Source: Saccharospirillum sp.
GTDB taxonomy: Bacteria > Pseudomonadota > Gammaproteobacteria > Pseudomonadales > Natronospirillaceae
Reading direction: 5' to 3'
DNA length: 64,000 bases
NCBI GenBank assembly: GCA_018402545.1
Contig: JAGYIL010000001.1
Span: 1,736,001 to 1,800,000, forward strand
Positions 9,857 to 19,479 of the stretch are shown here, piece by piece. The position numbers were made by a program, and so were the translations under genes. The notes beneath the pieces are model-generated. The model did no database searches and was not told the origin of the DNA. It saw nothing but the letters and a program-made list of their open reading frames with translations. Numbering within the stretch: the stretch's first letter is position 1; each line of letters begins with the position of its first letter.

Positions 9857-11277
9857 CCTGGAACCCGGAGACAGCCATGGCTACCCCGGTATTCGCGGTG
9901 GTTGGTCACCCGAATCAGGGGAAATCCAGCCTGGTGTCGACCCTGACTCAGGATGACCATATCGCCGTATCACCCGTCAGCGGCACCACGCGGGATGCCC
10001 ACCGCTATCAGTTGATGCTTGAGCAAAGCGTTCTGTATGAACTGATCGATACGCCCGGGTTTCAGCGCGCACGCCAGATCATCGCCTGGTGTGAGCAGCA
10101 CAGTGAGAGTGCCGCTGGCCGGCCAGAGGCGTTGCGGCGGTTTGTCGAGGCGCATCGCGATGACCCCAAATTCGCAGACGATTGCACCCTGCTGACCCCG
10201 GTGCTGGAAGGGGCAGGCATTGTCTACGTGGTCGATACCAGCCAGCGTTTTGACGCCACCTATGAAGCCGAGTTGACGCTGCTCTCCTGGACCGCCCAGC
10301 CGCGACTGGCACTATTGAACCCGATACGGGAAACCGGCCACGAGGCCGAGTGGCAACTGGCGCTGCAACAGTATTTTTCGCTGGTGCGTTCCTTCAACCC
10401 GTTGCAGGCACCGTTTGAGCATCACCTGGCCTTATTGCGCAGCATGGCCGAGATTCATTTGCCCTGGCGCGACGGACTCATGCGCAGCGTCGAAGCGTTA
10501 TCGGACCAACGCCAGCAGCGCCATCAGCACAGTGCCGAAGCCCTGGTCCTCTATTTGCAAAAAGTGCTGCAACACCGCTTGCGTCTGCCTCTGGCCGGGC
10601 CAAAAGATCAACTCAAGCAGCAGGGGCTGGCGCAATTTAACCGCGATATTCAGCGACATGAGCAGCAACTGCAGGTGACCCTGGCAGGTTATTACGGGCA
10701 TCGCAATCTCGACTGGTCCGGCGAATGGCAATCGCTGGCGACCGACGATTTGCTGGATGCCCACGAATGGCGAGCCTGGGGCCTGTCGCGCGCCCGGCTG
10801 GCGTCACTGAGCGGGGCGGCTGGTGCGGCCTCCGGGCTGGCCGTCGATGCGGCCGTCGGTGGCACCTCCCTGTTTCTTGGTGCTGTGCTCGGCGGTGCAT
10901 TAGGCGGCCACGCCGGAGGCTTCGCTGGCCGCGATCCATTGAGTTTTGAGGTGCTGTCCCGGGTACCCGGTTACGAGCAATGGCAGCTCGGGCCGGTCTC
11001 CAATCTCGAATTTGCTTTGGCCCTGGCGGGGCGAAGCCTGCGCATCTGGTATCAGTTGCGTTGCCGTAACCATGCCCGGCGTGATGCCGTGTTACTCAAC
11101 CAGTCTGATTTAAGCCACTGGCTGGACGGCCTGGGTCGCAAGCAGCAGGTTCAGTGGGTGTACTGGGTCCGTAAAATGATGAAAAGACCCTTGAACGAGA
11201 GTGAACAAAGCCAGTTAATGAGTTTGATTGTTGCTCTTGGGGAGCAAATGGATAAACCTGAGTCGCATCTATCTTAG
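9853..11277 (+). CDS. GTPase with DUF3482 C-terminal domain
   Basis: 474 aa. N-terminal Era/Obg-like G domain: G1 GHPNQGKSS at about residues 18-26, G2 region SGTTRD, G3 DTPGF at about 62. A canonical NKxD G4 motif is not seen; ALLNPIRE stands where it is expected. The C-terminal part has a Gly/Ala-rich amphipathic stretch around residues 320-355, possibly membrane-inserting, in the DUF3482 region. Coupled by a 4-base overlap to the DUF2868 membrane protein. The pair's function is unknown. A membrane-associated GTPase switch is inference. Confidence 0.8.
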   Translation: MTWNPETAMATPVFAVVGHPNQGKSSLVSTLTQDDHIAVSPVSGTTRDAHRYQLMLEQSVLYELIDTPGFQRARQIIAWCEQHSESAAGRPEALRRFVEAHRDDPKFADDCTLLTPVLEGAGIVYVVDTSQRFDATYEAELTLLSWTAQPRLALLNPIRETGHEAEWQLALQQYFSLVRSFNPLQAPFEHHLALLRSMAEIHLPWRDGLMRSVEALSDQRQQRHQHSAEALVLYLQKVLQHRLRLPLAGPKDQLKQQGLAQFNRDIQRHEQQLQVTLAGYYGHRNLDWSGEWQSLATDDLLDAHEWRAWGLSRARLASLSGAAGAASGLAVDAAVGGTSLFLGAVLGGALGGHAGGFAGRDPLSFEVLSRVPGYEQWQLGPVSNLEFALALAGRSLRIWYQLRCRNHARRDAVLLNQSDLSHWLDGLGRKQQVQWVYWVRKMMKRPLNESEQSQLMSLIVALGEQMDKPESHLS

Positions 11278-11341
11278 TAAAAAGCCATCAATGTGATACT
11301 CTTTTACCCTTATTAAACAAACGTGTTAAGGACGCTGTAAC

Positions 11342-12319
11342 GTGATCTGGATTGTGCTGGGCCTGGTAGTCGTGTTGTTGATCGTATTGGGCCCGCGGCC
11401 CCGGGTCGCGCTGCGTTGGGTTGTCGATGAATTGCCGGTCGAGCTGGGTGGCTTGTCTGACTGGCTGGCAGAGACAGAGCAATCCCGGGGCGACGTCACC
11501 GAAGGGGCTGAAAAACACGTTCGGTTCGCCAACCCGAATGCTCCGGCCAGAACACCGCTGGTGGTCCTCTATCTTCATGGTTTTTCTGCCACCCGCCAGG
11601 AGCTGGCTCCCATTCCCGAACGGGTTGCCGAGGCCATTGGTGCCAACTACTATGGCGCCCGGTTGACCGGCCATGGCCTCGACAGTGCAAGCCTGGGCGA
11701 GGCACAGGCTGGTGATTGGCTCAAGGACACCGCAGAAGCCTGGCAGATTGCCCGTTCGCTGGGTGACCGCGTCATCGTCATCAGTTGCTCGACGGGTGGA
11801 ACCCTCTCTACCTGGCTGGCACAGCAACCGTCGGCACAGGATGCCCTGGCCGCTATGGTGCTGTTCGCACCCAATTTTCAGCCCAGACACTGGGCGTCGA
11901 AGCTGTTTGGCTGGCCGTGGTCGCGCTACTGGATGCCGTGGCTTGCCGGTCACGAATATGGCCGGGAACCCGAGGGGGAGCTTTCGGGTAAATACTGGAC
12001 CTCCAGTTACCCAACCCGGGTGTTGCATCAATTGCAGGCATTGGTTGTTGCGGTGCGAAAAAGCCGACTGGAAGCCATCAAAGCGCCCTCGCTGTTTTTG
12101 TACAGTGAAGATGACCAGGTGGTGAATGCCCGATACACAGACCGGGTTTACAAGAAGTGGGGTTCAGAAGTAAAGGAACGCATTCGAATAGATGGGGTGG
12201 ACGGGGAATCCAACCATGTGTTCACCGGAGACATCGTCGCGCCACACCGGACCGAAGCCAGCATAGAACAGGTATTGGCTTTTCTGGAGCAACAGGAAAT
12301 AGTAGCCACACCGGGTTAG
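11342..12319 (+). CDS. Alpha/beta hydrolase with N-terminal membrane anchor
   Basis: 325 aa. Residues 2-17 form one hydrophobic helix (IVLGLVVVLLIVLG), suggesting a membrane anchor or uncleaved signal. The hydrolase fold shows YLHGFSATRQE (oxyanion region), GARLTGHG, the nucleophile elbow SCSTGG and a late catalytic His in ESNHVF. The elbow has Ser where the first Gly of GxSxG is usual. Likely an esterase/lipase-type enzyme; substrate unknown. The start is GTG 11342 with AAGGA nine bases upstream. It stands alone, 64 bases after the GTPase gene. Confidence 0.75.
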   Translation: MIWIVLGLVVVLLIVLGPRPRVALRWVVDELPVELGGLSDWLAETEQSRGDVTEGAEKHVRFANPNAPARTPLVVLYLHGFSATRQELAPIPERVAEAIGANYYGARLTGHGLDSASLGEAQAGDWLKDTAEAWQIARSLGDRVIVISCSTGGTLSTWLAQQPSAQDALAAMVLFAPNFQPRHWASKLFGWPWSRYWMPWLAGHEYGREPEGELSGKYWTSSYPTRVLHQLQALVVAVRKSRLEAIKAPSLFLYSEDDQVVNARYTDRVYKKWGSEVKERIRIDGVDGESNHVFTGDIVAPHRTEASIEQVLAFLEQQEIVATPG

Positions 12320-12352
12320 CCTGAAGCCTGACCCGGTGTGAACAGAACTTAC

Positions 12353-12799
12353 TTAGAAGTGCAGACCAACCGTGAAGTATCCATTACCCGGGTGAGCACC
12401 GCCTTCGATGAACAATACCCGGTTGCTGATCAGGATATTCAGGCCGACTTCAGCGGCCAGGCCAAAGTCTGCATCACCATTTCCATCTGCGCCAAGGCCC
12501 GGCCCCAGGCTCGCATACATATCGAGTCCGGTATCAAGCGGAAACAGCAAACCCAGTGACAGATCTCCGCCGATGGCTACGTCATCGTTAAAGCCGACAC
12601 CCAGCTCAATTTCGCCATAGGTGTTCAGACCATTATTTTCCAGGGCGGGCACATTGATGGGGAAACCAATGGCGCCGATGAAACCAACGCCACCGCCATA
12701 GGAGGCGAGACCCAGCTCAGCGCCACCGCGGCCACCGGCATAGGCCGTGCTGGCAAGTGTTGCGGCTGCGAGCGTTGCAGCAATCAGTACTTTTTTCAT
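12353..12799 (-). CDS. Small outer-membrane-like protein with signal peptide
   Basis: 148 aa. A clear Sec signal peptide ([21 protein letters not shown], cleavage after AYA) is followed by Gly-rich alternating hydrophobic segments that look like beta-strands. It ends in a C-terminal Phe (FTVGLHF), the usual signature for outer-membrane barrel assembly. No named family recognised; the size would fit a small six- to eight-strand barrel. Convergent with the hydrolase gene and divergent from trhO. Confidence 0.7.
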   Translation of the reverse strand: MKKVLIAATLAAATLASTAYAGGRGGAELGLASYGGGVGFIGAIGFPINVPALENNGLNTYGEIELGVGFNDDVAIGGDLSLGLLFPLDTGLDMYASLGPGLGADGNGDADFGLAAEVGLNILISNRVLFIEGGAHPGNGYFTVGLHF

Positions 12800-13009
12800 G
12801 TGAGTATCCTCGAGCGAACAGTGTGGAGTTACGAAGCTAAACAGCTCTGTTTAAGACTCCTGACAACGCAGTCTAGCGGGTCAGAACGACAATTTGAACG
12901 CTGTAACGGCAAGAACGACTGTGGAAATCGAGGCCCGGGTCACTTAAACTTCGCGGCCCAACTAACCCGTGGCTCTGGATTTGCGATCCAGCCCGCTATA
13001 GGAAATTTC

Positions 13010-14020
13010 ATGACTGACACCACTGTAGCAGAAAACATTGCGGTTTCTGCAATGTATCACTTCGTTCGTCTCAATGATTACGCCGATTACCGTCAACCCC
13101 TGCTGGATCTGATGGAAGCGGAAGGTATTCGAGGCACCTTGCTGCTGGCCTCTGAGGGCATCAATGGCACCGTCGCTGGCAAACCGGAGGCCATAGAGCG
13201 CCTTCTTGGCTGGATCAAAAGCCAGGGCCCGTTCGCCGGCCTCAGCCACAAGGAATCTTTTTGCGATGAGATGCCGTTCTATCGCACCAAGGTAAAGCTT
13301 AAGAAAGAAATCGTCACCATGGGCGTGGAAGGCATCGACCCGCTGAATGTAGTCGGTACCTACGTAAAACCCGAAGACTGGAACTCCCTGATTTCAGACC
13401 CTGAGGTCGTGCTGGTCGATACCCGCAACGAGTACGAAGTGGCCATTGGCACCTTCAAGAATGCACTGAATCCGCACACCCAAACCTTTCGTGAATTTCC
13501 GGACTATGTGAAGCAAAATCTCGACCCGGCAAAGCACAAGAAAGTCGCGATGTTTTGCACCGGCGGCATTCGCTGCGAGAAATCCACGGCTTACCTGAAA
13601 GAGCAGGGCTTCAACGAGGTGTACCACCTCGAAGGCGGCATTCTGAAATACCTCGAGAACGTTCCGGAAGCCGATTCGCTGTGGCAGGGCGAGTGCTTCG
13701 TGTTCGATAACCGCGTCACGGTAAAACACGGCCTCGAACCCGGCCGTTACGACCAGTGCCACGCGTGCCGGATGCCCATTTCCGATACCGAAAAAGCCCA
13801 CGCCCATTACGAACCGGGCGTCAGCTGCCCGCATTGCTACGACAAGGTAACCGAAGACCGGCGTCAGCGCTTTATCGAACGCGAACGCCAGGTGCAACTG
13901 GCCAAGGCGCGCGGTGAAGCGCACATTGGCGCCGACGCCAAAGAAAGCATCGAACAGCGCCGGGCTCGCAAAGCGGCTGAACGTGAGGCCCAGCGGTCTG
14001 CTAATCAGGCGTCAGCATAG
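13010..14020 (+). CDS. trhO: tRNA uridine(34) hydroxylase, rhodanese-family (TrhO/YceA)
   Basis: 336 aa, close to E. coli TrhO (350). N-terminal acylphosphatase-like domain ([33 protein letters not shown]), then a rhodanese domain with catalytic Cys in [11 protein letters not shown], then a Cys-containing C-terminal region (CHACRMP, CPHC) and a basic tail. The family makes 5-hydroxyuridine at tRNA position 34 using oxygen. ATG 13010 with upstream TATAGGAAA is preferred. The frame extends upstream but the extra residues are not family-like. Confidence 0.93.
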   Translation: MTDTTVAENIAVSAMYHFVRLNDYADYRQPLLDLMEAEGIRGTLLLASEGINGTVAGKPEAIERLLGWIKSQGPFAGLSHKESFCDEMPFYRTKVKLKKEIVTMGVEGIDPLNVVGTYVKPEDWNSLISDPEVVLVDTRNEYEVAIGTFKNALNPHTQTFREFPDYVKQNLDPAKHKKVAMFCTGGIRCEKSTAYLKEQGFNEVYHLEGGILKYLENVPEADSLWQGECFVFDNRVTVKHGLEPGRYDQCHACRMPISDTEKAHAHYEPGVSCPHCYDKVTEDRRQRFIERERQVQLAKARGEAHIGADAKESIEQRRARKAAEREAQRSANQASA

Positions 14021-14060
14021 CCTTTCTGGTTTTCAATTTTTAAGTTTGCAACGAACACGA

Positions 14061-14173
14061 GTATCAGGTGCCAGGTATGCCTCTCAGGGGTAGTTCGCAG
14101 CATGGATGCTGCGATCTAGGCCCCATGGATGGGTTAACGCCGACCCCTGAGAGGCATGCCTGGTGGCTGATAC
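14061..14173. repeat. Large palindromic intergenic repeat, copy R1
   Basis: The arms pair over 21 bp with one G-U-type difference (14071-14091 with 14143-14163), and outer GTATCAG/CTGATAC extend the stem. The core between the arms contains GGGGTAGT, GCATGGATGC, CTAGGCCCCATGGA and ACGCCGACCCC, shared with copies R2-R7. Located between trhO and galM 3' ends. Confidence 0.85.
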
Positions 14174-14231
14174 GCCCTCATGGCAGGGTAGTGGAGTCAA
14201 ACTCGAAGCAGGGTTTTTCCCTGGGATGCCT

Positions 14232-15302
14232 TCAATCCTTCCCGAATCCAAAAACCAGAGTGGCCCGGTAGGTCTGTTCCGGGGTCAGGGTACAATCGGG
14301 AAAGTGATCGTGATTGGGAGAATCGGGCCAGGCGCCCGGCTCCATGCAGAAAGCGCCATGGCGCTGATAAGTCTCTGTATCGTTTTTCGGCGTTCCGCCC
14401 AGAAAACCACCACTGTAAAACTGCACACCGGGCAGGGTACTTGAGCAGCGCATCCAGCGACCGCTGGGCAGATGTCGGGCTTCGGCCATCATTGTCAGTG
14501 GCCCTTCCATTTTTTTGCCAAACACATAGTTGTGATCGTAACCGCCGGCCCGAGCGAGGCAGGGGTCATCCAGGGTTTCCAGTGCCTGATCGATCGGGCG
14601 CCAATTGCGCAGGTCCAACGCCGTATTTTCAACCTTAACCAACTCGCCCGTGGGCAGCAGCGTGGCATCGATGTCGGTTACAGTGTCGCTGTGGACCCGG
14701 AATTCATGATCTTTCAGTGTGCCTGCTGCCGCACCCGCTAGATTGAAATATGCATGGTTGGTCAGATTCACCAGCGTGGTTTTCGTCGTGGTTGCCTCGT
14801 AGTCGATGACAACCTCATCCTTATCCGTCAGCCGGATTCGCTGAGTTATGTACAGCTCGCCCGGGTAGCCGGCATGGCCGTCCGGTGACGTCAGGGTGAA
14901 AATCAGACTGGGTTCGTCGTTTTCCAGGTTGATCTGGCTGTCCCAAATGAGGTGACCAAAGCCGTTCGAGCCACCGTGCAGATGGTGTCCGCCACTGTTG
15001 CACTCCAGGTCCAATGCCTGACCGTTGACGCTGGTTTTGCCATGGCCAATGCGATTGGCGTAGCGGCCAATGGTCGCGCCAAAGTTGGCGTTCTGGGCAA
15101 TAAAGGCCTCAAGAGTGTCGCAACCCAGAACCAGGTTTTCGTTATCCGCCATACCGGGTAATCGAAAGCCCACGAATGCCGCCCCCAGGTTGTAAAACCG
15201 GGCTTCGCTTCCGTTTTTGTTGCGCAGCGTAAATGCTTTAACGGTACGGCCGTCACTGAGGGTGCCAACGGTTTCTTCAGAGTTAATTGGGGGGACGGTC
15301 AC
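14232..15302 (-). CDS. galM: Aldose 1-epimerase (galactose mutarotase)
   Basis: 356 aa. Interconverts alpha and beta anomers of galactose (and glucose). Family residues visible: GRYANRI, the substrate-binding His in HHLHGG, catalytic His in NLTNHAYFNL, and the catalytic-base Glu region FCMEPGAWPDSPNH near the C-terminus. No signal peptide, so cytoplasmic. The start is GTG 15300-15302 with GGAG upstream. It is the last gene of the leftward galT-galK-galM cluster, separated from galK by 284 bp that contain repeat R2. Confidence 0.95.
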   Translation of the reverse strand: MTVPPINSEETVGTLSDGRTVKAFTLRNKNGSEARFYNLGAAFVGFRLPGMADNENLVLGCDTLEAFIAQNANFGATIGRYANRIGHGKTSVNGQALDLECNSGGHHLHGGSNGFGHLIWDSQINLENDEPSLIFTLTSPDGHAGYPGELYITQRIRLTDKDEVVIDYEATTTKTTLVNLTNHAYFNLAGAAAGTLKDHEFRVHSDTVTDIDATLLPTGELVKVENTALDLRNWRPIDQALETLDDPCLARAGGYDHNYVFGKKMEGPLTMMAEARHLPSGRWMRCSSTLPGVQFYSGGFLGGTPKNDTETYQRHGAFCMEPGAWPDSPNHDHFPDCTLTPEQTYRATLVFGFGKD

Positions 15303-15375
15303 AGGGGGCTCCAGATTATTGTTGATTTATTTATTGTCACTCAAGTCTTAAATTTGCCAGATTACGAGTGGCGGT

Positions 15376-15475
15376 TGCCAATGTTGGGTCTGTGGGGGAG
15401 TCCGCAGCAAGGATGCTGCGGCCTAGGCTCCAAGGACGGATTTACGCCGACCCCACAGAGCCACCATTGGTGGCC
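15376..15475. repeat. Large palindromic intergenic repeat, copy R2
   Basis: The left arm from 15377 ends GTCTGTGGGG; the right arm starting near 15450 begins CCCCACAGAG. They pair over about 20 bp with two mismatches. The core has GGATGCTGCGGCCTAGGCTCC and ACGCCGACCCC-type sequence shared with R1 and R3-R6. It lies between galK and galM within a probable operon. Confidence 0.83.
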
Positions 15476-15586
15476 GACGCGGACGATTGGCACCATAGTA
15501 ACCTTGACGTCTTTGGTTAAGGTGAATAGTCGCAGTATTGTGAAAGCAGCGGCCGGGCAAGTCCATCCCGGCGCTGGCTTTTGTGG

Positions 15587-16735
15587 TTAGTCCGGGTAGG
15601 CACCGTCTACCGGGTGACAAACGTAGACCGTTGGCTTGATGCCAAATTCGGCCTCGTAACGCTGGTTTACCCGTTCTATGACGGACTCGACCTGGTGCTC
15701 GTGCACCAGCGAGACAACACAGCCACCAAAACCGCCCCCGGTCATGCGAACGCCGCCCTGGTCACCGATCAGGTCGGCTATCATAGCCACCAGGCCATCA
15801 ATGGGCGGCACGGTAATTTCGAAATCATCGCGCATCGAGGCATGGCTGGCGGCCATCAATTCACTGATTCGCGGCCAGTCCGATTGTGCCAGTGCGTCTG
15901 CTGCGGCCAGGGTGCGCTCGTTTTCGGTGATGATGTGACGGGCCCGGCGGTAGGTGACCGGGTCCATCCCGTCTTTCGCTTGCTCCAGCTGATCCAGTGT
16001 GGCATCGCGCAGGGCCGGTACCTGCAAGTGCCGGGCGGCGGCTTCGCACTGTAACCGGCGCTGGTTGTATTCGCTGTCGACCAGTCCGCGTTTCACATTG
16101 GAGTTGATGATGACGATGGCCGCATCCGGTGGCATGGGTACCGGCTGGGTAGTCAGGCTTCGGCAGTCGATCAGGGCGGCGTGTCCCTGTTGTCCGCGAG
16201 CCGAGATCAGCTGATCCATAATGCCGCACTGGCAGCCAACAAACTGATTCTCGGCCTGCTGGCTGAACAGGGCCGCCTGGGTGCCGCTGAGGGTTTCCCC
16301 GGCCAGTTGCGTCATGGCGCGGGCAGTCACGACTTCGAGCGAGGCCGATGAACTGAGGCCCGCACCCTGGGGCACATTACCGGTAATCAGCAAATCGGCG
16401 CCACAGAGCTGATAGCCTGCCTTGCGCAATACATCGCAGACACCGCGCAAGTAGTCGGACCAGGGGGCGGCTGCATCGTGCTCGATAGTCTCATCCAAGT
16501 GGAAACTGGAGCGGGCTTCATTCAGGTCGAGTGCCACCAGATTCACAACACGGTCTTCGCGCGGGTTGCCAACTATACAGGTGTGGTAGTCGATGGCTGC
16601 CGGCAGCACAAAGCCATCGTTGTAGTCGGTGTGCTCGCCGATCAGGTTGACCCGACCCGGTGCCTGAAAATGATGGTGTGGGGCGGTGCCATAGAGCCGT
16701 TCGAAGGCCTGGCGGGCAGTGGTGTACAAATCCAT
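15587..16735 (-). CDS. galK: Galactokinase
   Basis: 382 aa, matching E. coli GalK (382). Phosphorylates galactose at C1 with ATP. GHMP-kinase signatures: galactokinase motif GRVNLIGEHTDYNDGF near residue 28, ATP-binding PQGAGLSSSAS around 118, and C-terminal GGGFGGCVVSL. The start overlaps the galT stop by one base (TAATG), so the two are translationally coupled. Second step of the Leloir pathway after GalM. Confidence 0.97.
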   Translation of the reverse strand: MDLYTTARQAFERLYGTAPHHHFQAPGRVNLIGEHTDYNDGFVLPAAIDYHTCIVGNPREDRVVNLVALDLNEARSSFHLDETIEHDAAAPWSDYLRGVCDVLRKAGYQLCGADLLITGNVPQGAGLSSSASLEVVTARAMTQLAGETLSGTQAALFSQQAENQFVGCQCGIMDQLISARGQQGHAALIDCRSLTTQPVPMPPDAAIVIINSNVKRGLVDSEYNQRRLQCEAAARHLQVPALRDATLDQLEQAKDGMDPVTYRRARHIITENERTLAAADALAQSDWPRISELMAASHASMRDDFEITVPPIDGLVAMIADLIGDQGGVRMTGGGFGGCVVSLVHEHQVESVIERVNQRYEAEFGIKPTVYVCHPVDGAYPD

Positions 16736-17784
16736 TAGCGTTGTTCCCGGTAGTGGATGTCGCTGAGGGCATGCAGCTTTTCGGCTGCCTGCTCAGGCGT
16801 TAGATCGCGTTGCGGTTCAGCCAGCATTTCATAGCCGACCATGAACTTGCGCACGGTGGCACTTCGCAGCAGAGGCGGGTAGAAGTGGGCATGCACCTGC
16901 CAGTGGTCGTTGGCATTGCCATCGCAGGGTGCACCGTGCCACCCCATTGAGTAGGGGAACGAGGTTTCAAAGAGATTGTCGTAACGGGTCGTCAGACGCT
17001 TTAGTATGTCGGCCAGAGCATGCTTTTCGTCGGCGTTCAGGTCCGTCAGGTGGCGCCGGTGCTGGCGTGGCATCAGCAGCGTCTCGAACGGCCAACTGGC
17101 CCAGAACGGTACCACGACCATCCAGTGATCGTTACTGACCACGGTGCGGCTGCCGTCGGCGGTTTCCCGCTCGGCATAGTCGAGCAGCAGGGGGCGACCG
17201 TGTTTCTCGAAATAAGCGCGCTGCGCACTGTGTTCCCGGGCAGGCAGGGTGGGCAGGCCATTGCTGGCCCAAATCTGGCCGTGCGGGTGTGGTTGCGAGC
17301 AACCCATCACCGAGCCCTTGTTTTCAAACAACTGCACCCAGCGATAACGGCGGCCCAGATCCTTCAGTTGTTCAACCCAGGTATCCACCACCTTGCCAAT
17401 GGCCGGTACCGACATTTGGGGCAGTGTCAGCGCATGATCCGGGCTGAAACACAGCACCCGGGCCTCACCCTGTTCGGCCTGAACCCGCATCAGCGGGTCG
17501 TGCTCTGTCTCGTAGGCAGGTGTATCGGCGGTCAGCGCGCCGAAATCGTTTCCAAAAACGAAGGTATCGGTGTAGTCCGGGTTGCGGTCACCGGAAATTC
17601 GTGTGTTGCCCGCGCACAGGTAGCAATTCGGGTCGTAGTGGGGCAGGTCCGGATCATTGACCGCTTCGGTTTGCCCTTGCCAGGGCCGCTTGGAACGGTG
17701 CGGAGAGACCAGTACCCAGTCTTCAGTCAGGGGGTTGAACCGTCGGTGCGGATGATCGCTCGGGTTGAAGGAATGGGCGCTCAT
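16735..17784 (-). CDS. galT: Galactose-1-phosphate uridylyltransferase
   Basis: 349 aa, like E. coli GalT (348). Swaps UMP between UDP-glucose and galactose-1-phosphate. The active-site motif HPHGQIW (nucleophilic central His) is present, as are zinc/iron-ligand regions CYLCAGN near the N-terminus and [11 protein letters not shown] near the C-terminus. First gene of the leftward gal cluster. A perfect palindromic operator lies 41 bases upstream of its ATG. No galE is seen in the window. Confidence 0.97.
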   Translation of the reverse strand: MSAHSFNPSDHPHRRFNPLTEDWVLVSPHRSKRPWQGQTEAVNDPDLPHYDPNCYLCAGNTRISGDRNPDYTDTFVFGNDFGALTADTPAYETEHDPLMRVQAEQGEARVLCFSPDHALTLPQMSVPAIGKVVDTWVEQLKDLGRRYRWVQLFENKGSVMGCSQPHPHGQIWASNGLPTLPAREHSAQRAYFEKHGRPLLLDYAERETADGSRTVVSNDHWMVVVPFWASWPFETLLMPRQHRRHLTDLNADEKHALADILKRLTTRYDNLFETSFPYSMGWHGAPCDGNANDHWQVHAHFYPPLLRSATVRKFMVGYEMLAEPQRDLTPEQAAEKLHALSDIHYREQR

Positions 17785-17824
17785 TGCAGCCTCCTGTTAT
17801 TCTTTGCATTGCAGTTTATCGCAT

Positions 17825-17840
17825 TTGAAAACGTTTTCAA
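17825..17840. promoter_or_regulatory. GalR-type operator (perfect 16-bp palindrome)
   Basis: TTGAAAACGTTTTCAA is a perfect palindrome with the central CG typical of LacI/GalR-family operators. It lies between divergent galT and galR, so one site could repress both. Best-supported regulatory site in the window. Confidence 0.88.
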
Positions 17841-17941
17841 GATTGAATTGGTTGCCATAGCTCCGGCGCGCGTTGTATCAATTCAGAAAAGCGGTCAAAC
17901 TTGATCAATACATACTCAAAGCGGTTCAGGAGAGTAGGGCA

Positions 17942-18958
17942 TTGGCAAACATTAAGGATGTTGCGAAAGCAGCAGGGGTCTCGGTGTCGACGGTTTCACG
18001 GGTCATCAACGACTCGGCATCGGTCGTGCCCGATAAACGCCAGGCCGTGCTGGCCGCCATGGAAGCGTTGCAGTACCGCCCCAACTCTCTGGCTCGTGCC
18101 CTGGTCAATAGCCGGTCCGACTGCGTCGGATTACTGGTGGGCGAAATTGACTCTCCTTTCTTTGGTGCATTGATGGCGGGTGTACACCACGTCGTGCACG
18201 ACAGTGGCAAGCATGTGATCGTGACGGCTGGCTATCACCACATCGATAAAGAGCGGGATTCAATCCGTTTCCTGCTCGACCGCCGCTGTGACGCGCTGGT
18301 CATTCACTCCAAGGCCCTGCCCGATGATGAACTGGTGCGCCTGCTCGAACTCGATATTCCCATCATCATCGTGAACCGGCTGATTCGCGGCTGGGAACAT
18401 CGCTGTGTCTATCTCGACAACGAATATGGTGCCTACCTGGCAACACGGCATTTATTGTCGAAAGGTCACCGCGACATCGCCTACATCGGTACCAACATCG
18501 CCATTGAAGACGGTGCCGACCGGGTTCACGGTTACCGGCGCGCCCTTGAGGAATTTTCCGTCCCCTTTAACGAGCGAAAGGTGGTGCGAACCTTCCCGGA
18601 TGAAGAGGGGGGCCACAATGCCATGGCTGAGGTTGTCAGTCGCAACCTGGGTGTTACCGCGGTTTTTACTTACAATGACGCCATGGCCGCCGGTGCCATC
18701 ACCATGCTGCAGGATTCAGGGCACCGGGTACCGGATGAAATATCCGTAGTCGGGTTCGACGACGTGATTCTCGCCCGCCTGCTGAACCCGAGACTGACCA
18801 CCATTCGTTACCCGGTCTATGAAATGGGGGCTCTGGCGGCCCGTATCGTTATGCATCAGCTCGACAGTAAATTCGCCAGTGCCGACCAGCCGTTGCGATT
18901 TACCCCGCGCCTGATTGAACGACAGTCGGTTCGGGACGTAGCGCCGGTCGCCGTCTAG
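17942..18958 (+). CDS. galR: LacI/GalR-family transcriptional regulator of the gal genes
   Basis: About 338 aa. The N-terminal LacI HTH starts ANIKDVAKAAGVSVSTVSRVIN with the YRPNSLAR hinge region at about residue 44-51; a periplasmic-binding-like sugar domain fills the rest (GLLVGEIDSPFFG, FDDVILARLLNP). An upstream extension is in frame, but the family starts right before the HTH. There, a TTG codon (17942) has AGGAGA eight bases upstream, so TTG initiation is proposed. Divergent from galT with a LacI-type palindrome between them. Galactose or a derivative as inducer is inference. Confidence 0.9.
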   Translation: MANIKDVAKAAGVSVSTVSRVINDSASVVPDKRQAVLAAMEALQYRPNSLARALVNSRSDCVGLLVGEIDSPFFGALMAGVHHVVHDSGKHVIVTAGYHHIDKERDSIRFLLDRRCDALVIHSKALPDDELVRLLELDIPIIIVNRLIRGWEHRCVYLDNEYGAYLATRHLLSKGHRDIAYIGTNIAIEDGADRVHGYRRALEEFSVPFNERKVVRTFPDEEGGHNAMAEVVSRNLGVTAVFTYNDAMAAGAITMLQDSGHRVPDEISVVGFDDVILARLLNPRLTTIRYPVYEMGALAARIVMHQLDSKFASADQPLRFTPRLIERQSVRDVAPVAV

Positions 18959-18974
18959 AACCAGGGCTTCTATT

Positions 18975-19268
18975 ATGGAACAACGCCAGCAGATGATTGA
19001 ATGGTTTGCCGAGCAGTTTGATCAGCGCGGCATCCGTTTCGACGAACCCCATCGTATGCACGACTTCGACGCGCCCGACAATCGTGCCTGCGAACGCCTG
19101 CTGGTCGAGGCCGATCGCCGCTTTCGGGTGCGATTCAATCGTCCCATTGCCCCCATTGAACTGACGGAAGCCCTCTACAGCGCCTGTTTCTACCAGCACC
19201 GTGCCGATCGAATACTGCGTGAGAACTCCCTGCTTGGCCGGTTGCGCGGCTGGATCGGTAGAGGCTAA
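18975..19268 (+). CDS. Small hypothetical protein downstream of galR
   Basis: 97 aa, charged and His/Arg-rich, no signal peptide or membrane segment. It starts with ATG 16 bases after the galR stop, so probably the second gene of that transcript. Sequence of the type WFAEQFDQRGIRFDEPHRMHDFD; no family recognised. Codon use looks like its neighbours and the frame stays open to a single stop, which supports a real gene. Confidence 0.55.
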   Translation: MEQRQQMIEWFAEQFDQRGIRFDEPHRMHDFDAPDNRACERLLVEADRRFRVRFNRPIAPIELTEALYSACFYQHRADRILRENSLLGRLRGWIGRG

Positions 19269-19479
19269 TGCCGCTCCCAATGAGTCTTAGCAATAAATAT
19301 CACTGTGATTAGCAGGTTTTGGCGGTTGCTTTATCGTTTCTGTCTAATTTTCTCGCAATAAGCCCTGTATTTAGTGGTGAATTCAGTGCCACTCACCCGG
19401 GTATTTTTTTCTATACTGATTTGGTCCCCAGCGTTCTTAAATTAAGACGACTTTAGCCATTGACGTACAGGAGAAGACC

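Noticed and set aside
17020..17904. 294-codon frame on + strand over galT
   Set aside because: Shadow of galT; runs across the gal operator and the galT-galR promoter region.
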